Assembly (NCBI RefSeq): GCF_023091245.1
Contig: NZ_JAHWXN010000001.1
Coordinates: forward strand, 2,418,001 to 2,482,000
Reading direction: 5' to 3'
From: Microbacterium croceum
GTDB lineage: Bacteria; Actinomycetota; Actinomycetes; Actinomycetales; Microbacteriaceae
Length of the DNA: 64,000 bases
The translations under genes were made by a program, and so were the position numbers. The notes beneath the pieces were generated by a model. The model was not told where the DNA came from and ran no database searches. It worked only from the letters and a program-made list of their open reading frames with translations. Shown piece after piece: positions 58,656-64,000 of the stretch; position 1 is the first letter of the stretch, and the number at the start of each line of letters is the position of its first letter.

Positions 58656-59693
58656 TTATCGAGCGCCTGCCTCGCTCGTGGGAGCGGTGCTTGTGGGAGC
58701 AGTGCTTGTGGCAGTGGCTCCTGCTGACGTTTCTTCGGACGGAGGCTCGCTCACATCCACGAAATCAGAGGGATTGTCCTGTGATTGTACATCAGCGTCC
58801 AGATCCTTCCGTCCGCGACCCGGCTGGTACGGCGAAGGCTCCAGTCCGGGGTGACGACGTGTCTGCACGACGAGGATCGCGAGACCCACGATGATGCCGA
58901 TGATGGCGGCCCAGACGTTGCTGCGCAGGCCGAGGATGATCTCGCTGGGATCGATGCGGATCGACTCCCAGACGACGCGTCCGGCGCTGTACCAGATCAG
59001 GTAGATCGCGAACAGGCGACCCCACTGGAAGAACAGTTTGCGGCCGAGCCACAGCAGCACCAGCACACCCAGACCGTTCCACAGCACCTCGTAGAGGAAC
59101 GTCGGGTGGAACAGGGTGCCTTCAGGCAGGCCGGGAGGGAACGCCGAGTTCGACGATTCGATCTCCAGGCCCCACGGGAGGTCGGTCGGCAGTCCGAAGA
59201 GCTCGTGGTTGAACCAGTTCCCGAAGCGTCCCATCGCCTGCGCGAGCAGGAGTCCGGGTGCGAGCGCGTCGGCGAACGTCCAGAAGCGGATGCCCGTCCA
59301 CTTGCAGCCGAGGTAGGCTCCGACGGCGCCGCCGATGAGCGCGCCGAAGATCGCGATGCCGCCTTCCCAGATGGCCCAGACGGAACCGGGCTCGAAGGGG
59401 TTCCAGGTGTTCTTGCCCTCGCCGAAATAGAAGTTCGGGTGGGTGAGCACGTGGAAGATGCGCGCTCCGATGATCGCCAGCGGTACCGCGAGGATCGAGA
59501 TGTCGATCACGACCCACGGCTCCGCACCGCGCTTGGTGAGGCGGTGGTTCGTGATCAGCGCAGCGGCGATGATGCCGGCGATGATGCAGAGCGCGTAGAA
59601 GTGGATGCGGATCGGGCCCAGGTCGATATAGGAGACAGGAGGGCTCGGGATGCTGGCGAGCACGCCGTTGACGGTGTGGAGCGCAAGGGACAT
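58656..59693 (-). CDS. lgt: Prolipoprotein diacylglyceryl transferase
   Basis: 345-aa inner-membrane enzyme for the first step of lipoprotein maturation. The Lgt signature is LLAQAMGRFGNWFNHELFG (GRxGNxxNxE), preceded by EGGIAIFGALIGGAVGAYLG, with seven membrane spans. A 60-residue disordered tail ends with short Thr/Ala/Pro repeats (STAPTSTAPTS), encoded by an imperfect direct repeat near 58680-58715. TAGAAT 7 bp before the ATG overlaps the stop codon of trpA, so lgt may have its own leaderless promoter although it lies 10 bp downstream of trpA. Confidence 0.95.
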   Translation of the reverse strand: MSLALHTVNGVLASIPSPPVSYIDLGPIRIHFYALCIIAGIIAAALITNHRLTKRGAEPWVVIDISILAVPLAIIGARIFHVLTHPNFYFGEGKNTWNPFEPGSVWAIWEGGIAIFGALIGGAVGAYLGCKWTGIRFWTFADALAPGLLLAQAMGRFGNWFNHELFGLPTDLPWGLEIESSNSAFPPGLPEGTLFHPTFLYEVLWNGLGVLVLLWLGRKLFFQWGRLFAIYLIWYSAGRVVWESIRIDPSEIILGLRSNVWAAIIGIIVGLAILVVQTRRHPGLEPSPYQPGRGRKDLDADVQSQDNPSDFVDVSEPPSEETSAGATATSTAPTSTAPTSEAGAR

Positions 59694-59703
59694 GAGTGCG
59701 ATT

Positions 59704-60507
59704 CTAGTTCTCGTGTACGGGCCGTGCCGACGACGTGCCGGAGGCCAGGTTTCGGGTGACTTCCGCGAGGGCGGGGATTCCGCCGTCGCGGAGGGCGCGG
59801 ACCAGCGCGGTGCCGACGATGGCGCCGTCTGCGTACTCCGACACCCCGGCGATCTGCTCGGCCGTCGAGATGCCGATGCCGACGCAGGCGCGGGTCGCCC
59901 CGTGCGCGCGCAGCCGACCGACGAGGGTGCGCGCGGCGCGGTCGAGCTCGGCGCGCTCGCCCGTGATGCCCATGGTCGAGACCGTGTACACGAAGCCGGT
60001 CGACGCCTTCACGACGAGCTCGAGACGCGCATCCGACGAGGTGGGCGCGGCGAGGAACACGCGGTCGAGGCCGGTGCGCTCGCTGGCGGCGATCCACTCC
60101 CCCGCCTCTTCGGGCGTGATGTCGGGCGTGATGAGCCCGGCACCCCCGGCGGCGAGGAGGTCATCGGCGTAGCGGTCGATACCGTACTGCAGCACCGGGT
60201 TCCAGTACGTCATCACGAGCACGGGAGCATCCACGGCTGCGGTGATCGAACGCAGGGCGGTGAAGAGATCGGCGGTCTTGAATCCGGCAGCCAGCGCCTG
60301 AGTCGTCGCCTCCTGGATCACGGCGCCGTCCATCACCGGGTCGCTGTAGGGCGGGCCGAGCTCGATGATGTCGACGCCGTTCTGCGCGAGGGCGATCGCG
60401 GCGTCGATGCTCGTCTGCAGGTCGGGGAAACCGACGGGCAGGTAGCCGACGAACACGCTGCGGCCTTCAGCCTCGGCCTTGAGGATCGCGGCTTCGACGC
60501 GGCTCAT
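59704..60507 (-). CDS. trpA: Tryptophan synthase alpha chain
   Basis: 267 aa. Cleaves indole-3-glycerol phosphate. Catalytic Glu is in [17 protein letters not shown] and Asp in the same segment (Asp of YSDP); [12 protein letters not shown] and [13 protein letters not shown] complete the family pattern. The usual ELGVPYSDP is ELGPPYSDP here. The start overlaps trpB by 4 bp. Confidence 0.96.
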   Translation of the reverse strand: MSRVEAAILKAEAEGRSVFVGYLPVGFPDLQTSIDAAIALAQNGVDIIELGPPYSDPVMDGAVIQEATTQALAAGFKTADLFTALRSITAAVDAPVLVMTYWNPVLQYGIDRYADDLLAAGGAGLITPDITPEEAGEWIAASERTGLDRVFLAAPTSSDARLELVVKASTGFVYTVSTMGITGERAELDRAARTLVGRLRAHGATRACVGIGISTAEQIAGVSEYADGAIVGTALVRALRDGGIPALAEVTRNLASGTSSARPVHEN

Positions 60508-61724
60508 GCGTTGCCGCCGTCGGTCGTCGTGGCGTCGTACAGGTCGAAGTACTTTGCTGCCGTATCCATGTCCTTGTCACCGCGGCCGGAGAGGCAGACC
60601 GCGATCACGGCGTCAGGGCCGAGCTCACGGCCGATGCGCAGCGCGCCGGCCAGGGCGTGCGCCGATTCGATGGCGGGGATGATCCCCTCGGTCCGACTCA
60701 GCAGACGCAGGGCCTGCATGGCCTCGTCGTCGGTCGCGGGGATGTACTCGGCGCGACCGATGTCGGCGAGCCAGGAATGCTCGGGACCCACTCCCGGGTA
60801 GTCGAGACCTGCGGAGATGGAGTGCGATTCGACGGTCTGCCCGTCCTCGTCCTGCAGCACGTAGGTGCGTGAGCCGTGCAGCACCCCAGGACGACCGCGC
60901 TCGATCGATGCCGCGTGCCTCGGAGTGTCCACGCCGTCGCCTGCTGCCTCGACGCCGTAGAGCTTCACGCCTTCGTCGTCGAGGAACGCGTCGAACATCC
61001 CGATGGCGTTGGAGCCACCACCGACGCACGCGACCACGGCATCCGGGAGGCGTCCCACCTCCGCGAGGAGCTGCTCGCGTGCCTCTTCGCCGATGATCTT
61101 CTGGAAGTCGCGCACCATCGCGGGGAACGGGTGGGGGCCTGCGGCTGTGCCGAAGATGTAGTTGGTGGTCTCGACCGACGCCACCCAGTCGCGGTACGCG
61201 TCGTTGATCGCGTCCTTGAGCGTGCGCGACCCGGACGTCACGGCCACGACCTCGGCGCCGAGCAGGCGCATCCGGGCGACGTTGAGCGCCTGGCGCTCGG
61301 TGTCGACCTCGCCCATGTAGATGGTGCAATCGAGGCCGAACAGCGCGGCGGCGGTCGCTGTGGCCACCCCGTGCTGACCCGCACCGGTCTCGGCGATCAC
61401 ACGCGTCTTGCCGAGCCGCTTGGTGAGCAGGGCCTGTCCGAGCACGTTGTTGATCTTGTGCGAGCCGGTGTGGTTGAGGTCTTCGCGCTTCAGGAAGACG
61501 CGCGCGCCGCCGGCGTGCTCGGCGAACCGGACGACCTCGGTGATCGCAGAGGGCCGACCGGCGTAGGAGTTCAGCAGATGAGCGAGCTCGGCGCGGAACT
61601 CGGGATCGGCGACGGCAGCCGTGTACGCGGCCGCCAGCTCGTCGATCGCGGCGATGAGGGATTCCGGCATGAAGCGGCCCCCGAAATCGCCGAAATAGGG
61701 ACCATGCTGGTCGCGCAGGCTCAC
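60504..61724 (-). CDS. trpB: Tryptophan synthase beta chain
   Basis: 406 aa. PLP enzyme condensing indole and serine. The Schiff-base Lys is in [16 protein letters not shown]; other landmarks are [19 protein letters not shown], the phosphate loop [10 protein letters not shown] and [13 protein letters not shown]. TrpB1-type length. It overlaps both trpC (4 bp upstream) and trpA (4 bp downstream), so the three enzymes are translationally coupled. Confidence 0.97.
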   Translation of the reverse strand: MSLRDQHGPYFGDFGGRFMPESLIAAIDELAAAYTAAVADPEFRAELAHLLNSYAGRPSAITEVVRFAEHAGGARVFLKREDLNHTGSHKINNVLGQALLTKRLGKTRVIAETGAGQHGVATATAAALFGLDCTIYMGEVDTERQALNVARMRLLGAEVVAVTSGSRTLKDAINDAYRDWVASVETTNYIFGTAAGPHPFPAMVRDFQKIIGEEAREQLLAEVGRLPDAVVACVGGGSNAIGMFDAFLDDEGVKLYGVEAAGDGVDTPRHAASIERGRPGVLHGSRTYVLQDEDGQTVESHSISAGLDYPGVGPEHSWLADIGRAEYIPATDDEAMQALRLLSRTEGIIPAIESAHALAGALRIGRELGPDAVIAVCLSGRGDKDMDTAAKYFDLYDATTTDGGNA

Positions 61725-62530
61725 GGGGTCTTCTTCCTGCCGGGCAGTGCAACGGATCCGGCGTCGAGGAATCGCGCCAGCGTGGCGACCGGGTCGCCCG
61801 TGACGAGGGCTTCGCCGATCAGCACCACGTCGGCGCCGGCGGAACGGTAGTGGGTGACGTCTTCCGGGCTCAGCACCGCGGACTCGGCGATCTTGATCGC
61901 GGTCTCGGGAATGCGGTCGGAGAGGCGGCTGAAGAGGTCGCGGTCCAGCTCGAGCGTCGTGAGGTCGCGGGCGTTCACGCCGATCAGAGGCGCTCCGAGG
62001 TCGATCGCGACCTCCAGCTCCTCTGCGGAGTGGGTCTCGACCAGCGGGGTCATGCCCAGCGCGGTGATGAAGCCGTACAGCTCCTCCAGCACCGACCGGT
62101 CGAGGCCGGCGACGATGAGCAGCACGAGGTCGGCACCGGCGGCACGCGCCTCGAGCACCTGGTAGCGGGTCGCGATGAAGTCCTTGCGCAGCACGGGAAG
62201 AGAGACCCGCGCCGTCACTGCATCCAGATCGGCCAGGCTGCCGCCGAAACGGCGCTCCTCGGTGAGCACGCTGATCGCGGACGCGCCGCCGGTCTCATAC
62301 AGCGAGGCCTGGAGCGCCGGATCGGGGATCGACGCGAGCGCACCCCGAGACGGGCTCGCCCGCTTCACCTCGGCGATGATCTTCACGCGGTCCGCCGGCG
62401 CGAGGGACGAGAGGGCATCCTTGGCCGCAGGACGCGCGAGAGCCTCGCGTTCGACCTGCGCCAGCGGGCGCGACTGAGCGCGACGCTCGGCGTCGGCGAC
62501 TGCGCCGGCCGTCAGGTCGGCGAGCACCAC
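61721..62530 (-). CDS. trpC: Indole-3-glycerol phosphate synthase
   Basis: 269 aa. TIM barrel with [14 protein letters not shown] (catalytic Glu and Lys), PVLRKDFI (catalytic Lys), [27 protein letters not shown] and [10 protein letters not shown]. It catalyses ring closure of CdRP. Its start overlaps the stop of the small membrane-protein gene by one base. Family identity is strong. Confidence 0.96.
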   Translation of the reverse strand: MVLADLTAGAVADAERRAQSRPLAQVEREALARPAAKDALSSLAPADRVKIIAEVKRASPSRGALASIPDPALQASLYETGGASAISVLTEERRFGGSLADLDAVTARVSLPVLRKDFIATRYQVLEARAAGADLVLLIVAGLDRSVLEELYGFITALGMTPLVETHSAEELEVAIDLGAPLIGVNARDLTTLELDRDLFSRLSDRIPETAIKIAESAVLSPEDVTHYRSAGADVVLIGEALVTGDPVATLARFLDAGSVALPGRKKTP

Positions 62531-62775
62531 TAGTGCGCCTTCGGCGAGTACTTGGGGCCCTTCACGCCGTAGCCGGCGCGTGCGAGCACCCAGCCCACGA
62601 GCGCGCCGATCGGGATGAGTGCCGCAGACACCCAGATGAGGGCGACCCAGACGGGGCTGAACTCCGCCAGGCAGAACGCCAGCGTGCCGACCGTGAAGCC
62701 GACGAGCATGATGATCACGGCGGTCCAGGCCGCCGGCGAGTGTCCGTGGCCGGGGTCGGCGATCGGGTTGGTCAT
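62530..62775 (-). CDS. Small HGxxPAAW/DUF6704-type membrane protein
   Basis: 81 aa. HGHSPAAWTAVIIMLVGFTVG and a second span (WVALIWVSAALIPIGALVGW) form a two-helix membrane protein. This family regularly sits between the Trp-associated membrane protein and trpC in Actinobacteria. The function is not known. It overlaps trpC by one base, so it belongs to the trp operon. Confidence 0.85.
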   Translation of the reverse strand: MTNPIADPGHGHSPAAWTAVIIMLVGFTVGTLAFCLAEFSPVWVALIWVSAALIPIGALVGWVLARAGYGVKGPKYSPKAH

Positions 62776-62821
62776 GTTCTCCTCCGGGGACGACTACGGG
62801 ATCGGGTTCAGTCTATCGGTG

Positions 62822-63412
62822 TCAACGAGTGGGGTCGGTTCCGCGGGACAGGTCGTCCCAGGAATCGACCGCGTCGATCGGACCATCGTGCACCGGCGCA
62901 TCCGAGGATGCCGTGCGATAGCGCCGACCGCCCGCCTTCCACCTGCTCCATGTGGCGAGCACCAGGAGCGAGGCGCACAGCAGGATCACCCAGCCGACCA
63001 GTGCGATGACGGGCCACGCTGTCGGCACGGCGGACTGCACGATGTCGGCCAGCGCGGCACTGCCGGCGAGTCCTGTCGCCTCAGTGACCGTCGGGCCGAT
63101 CGCCGACTCCGGGACGGAGATCAGCAGTTGCAACGTCGTCCAGCCGAGGAAGGCCGCGCACGCGGCGGCGAGCACCCCGAACACCAGACGCACAGGGCGC
63201 CCCGCGATCGACAACGCCGCTCCGAGAGCGAGCACCGCGAGACTGAGCGGGGCGAGCAGCACCAGGGCGGATGCGCCGGGGACGAGGATCGCCTCGCCGG
63301 CATCCGCTCGCTCCACTGTGACCCAGGTCTGCGTGGAGGAGATGATCCCGATCGCTCCGGCGAGCAGGAATCCGGACACCGAGAGCGAACGGCCGCGACG
63401 CGCGATGTTCAT
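62822..63412 (-). CDS. Trp-operon-associated membrane protein (Trp_oprn_chp-like)
   Basis: 196 aa with four hydrophobic segments: [60 protein letters not shown] and [25 protein letters not shown] after the first span is typical of this family, which lies next to trp genes throughout Actinobacteria. Start at 63412 overlaps hisI by ATGA. The gene that usually precedes it, trpE, is absent here. Function unknown. Confidence 0.85.
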   Translation of the reverse strand: MNIARRGRSLSVSGFLLAGAIGIISSTQTWVTVERADAGEAILVPGASALVLLAPLSLAVLALGAALSIAGRPVRLVFGVLAAACAAFLGWTTLQLLISVPESAIGPTVTEATGLAGSAALADIVQSAVPTAWPVIALVGWVILLCASLLVLATWSRWKAGGRRYRTASSDAPVHDGPIDAVDSWDDLSRGTDPTR

Positions 63413-63768
63413 GCCGTGGCGCTCCCGGCGACGGCTTCGAGGTCCGTCGTGTCGAAGCAGGTGCGCGTGCCGGTGTGACAGGCGGGTCCGGTCTGATCGA
63501 CGCGGAGCAGGATGGCGTCTCCGTCGCAGTCGAGTCGGGCGTTGTGCACGACCTGGATGTTGCCGGAGGTGTCGCCCTTGCGCCAGTACTCCTGGCGCGA
63601 GCGCGACCAGTACGTGACGCGGCCGGTGGTCAGCGTTCGACGCAGCGCTTCGGCGTCGACCCATGCCAGCATCAGCACCTCGAGCGTGTCCCACTGCTGC
63701 ACGATCACCGGGGCCAGGCCGTCCGAGTTCCAGGCGACCTGCGCGATCCGCGTCTCGATGTCACTCAC
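63409..63768 (-). CDS. hisI: Phosphoribosyl-AMP cyclohydrolase
   Basis: 119 aa. Third step of histidine synthesis. The family signature is complete: [49 protein letters not shown] (metal-binding Asp) and the zinc-binding CHTGTRTCF. It overlaps hisF upstream and the Trp-associated gene downstream by 4 bp each. Confidence 0.96.
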   Translation of the reverse strand: MSDIETRIAQVAWNSDGLAPVIVQQWDTLEVLMLAWVDAEALRRTLTTGRVTYWSRSRQEYWRKGDTSGNIQVVHNARLDCDGDAILLRVDQTGPACHTGTRTCFDTTDLEAVAGSATA

Positions 63769-64000
63769 TTCGTCTCGCTCCGCTCGCTCAGTGCGCCGCC
63801 CCGGACGACCACTCCCGCCGCGCGCAGCGCGTTCTTGACATCGCCGACCGTGAGTGCGCCGGTGTGGAACACGCTGGCCGCGAGCACGGCATCTGCACCC
63901 GCCTTGATGGCCGGGGCGAAGTGCGAGACGTCGCCTGCGCCGCCCGAGGCGATCACCGGAACCGATGCGGCTTCCCGCATGAGCCTGACCAGCTCGAGGT
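63765..64000 (-). CDS. hisF: Imidazole glycerol phosphate synthase subunit HisF (5' end off-window)
   Basis: C-terminal 78 residues of His[22 protein letters not shown], then [20 protein letters not shown], the last beta-alpha units of the TIM barrel with the phosphate-binding GG. The tail ends in LSERSETK, encoded by a short inverted repeat (GAGCGAGCGGAGCGAG type). The start is upstream of the window. Confidence 0.93.
   Translation of the reverse strand, partial: LELVRLMREAASVPVIASGGAGDVSHFAPAIKAGADAVLAASVFHTGALTVGDVKNALRAAGVVVRGGALSERSETK

Noticed and set aside
58680..58725. Tandem repeat as a possible regulatory or CRISPR-like element
   Set aside because: The repeats encode the low-complexity Thr/Ala/Pro tail of Lgt and are too short and too few for an array.

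Overview
The window is high-GC actinobacterial chromosome, most like Microbacterium or a close relative in Microbacteriaceae. RbpA, a PdtaR-type ANTAR regulator, the HelY helicase and the hisF-hisI-trp-lgt-gltBD-pyk order all point that way. I infer the genus from gene order and protein style; no 16S gene is present. Coding density is high, many genes overlap by ATGA, and no gene-free stretch exceeds 300 bases. I saw no transposase, integrase, CRISPR array or rRNA.

Layout. 1-7.1 kb: helY (5' end off-window), lnt, rbpA, a glycerophosphodiesterase/SPFH/NfeD operon and an SDR. 7.2-19.7 kb: mixed accessory genes (HdeD, AraC, VOC, a UvrA2-type ABC protein, GNAT, lipoprotein, MFS, an atypical arginase-fold protein, a SUMF1-fold protein, PadR/HAAS pair, SGNH hydrolase). 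19.7-27.8 kb: MFS, LLM oxidoreductase, DUF885, polA, thioesterase, pdtaR. 27.85 kb: tRNA-Leu(CAA). 27.9-50.9 kb: a dense stress/hypoxia-type island. 51.0-64.0 kb: conserved core run pyk, gltD, gltB, lgt, trpA, trpB, trpC, two small membrane proteins, hisI, hisF (5' end off-window).

The island is the most interesting part. It encodes a DosS/DevS-like GAF-GAF histidine kinase, two DosR/DevR-like regulators, three universal stress proteins, an AdhP-type alcohol dehydrogenase, a flavodoxin with a beta-CASP nuclease, MgtA-type and P1B-type ATPases, an amino-acid permease with a PPOX-fold protein, an arginine deiminase operon (arcA-arcB-arcC), and a flavinylation operon (ferric-reductase-like protein, FMN-binding lipid-side protein, ApbE) next to an OmpR/HK pair.

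Reading the intergenic DNA, I found one 14-bp semi-palindrome, consensus GGGAC(C/G)TTCGNC(C/T)C, upstream of seven island genes, always in the same orientation. In six of seven it lies exactly 22 bp before an nANNNT -10-like hexamer. In four the hexamer is followed by exactly 6 bp and the start codon, so the site would be centred near -41 of a leaderless mRNA. The core resembles the mycobacterial DosR box, and both regulators keep the DosR recognition-helix residues. My inference is a self-contained DosR-type regulon linking redox or oxygen sensing to arginine fermentation, alcohol dehydrogenase, ion ATPases and Usp proteins.

Outside the island many genes also look leaderless (TANNNT, 6-7 bp, start codon).
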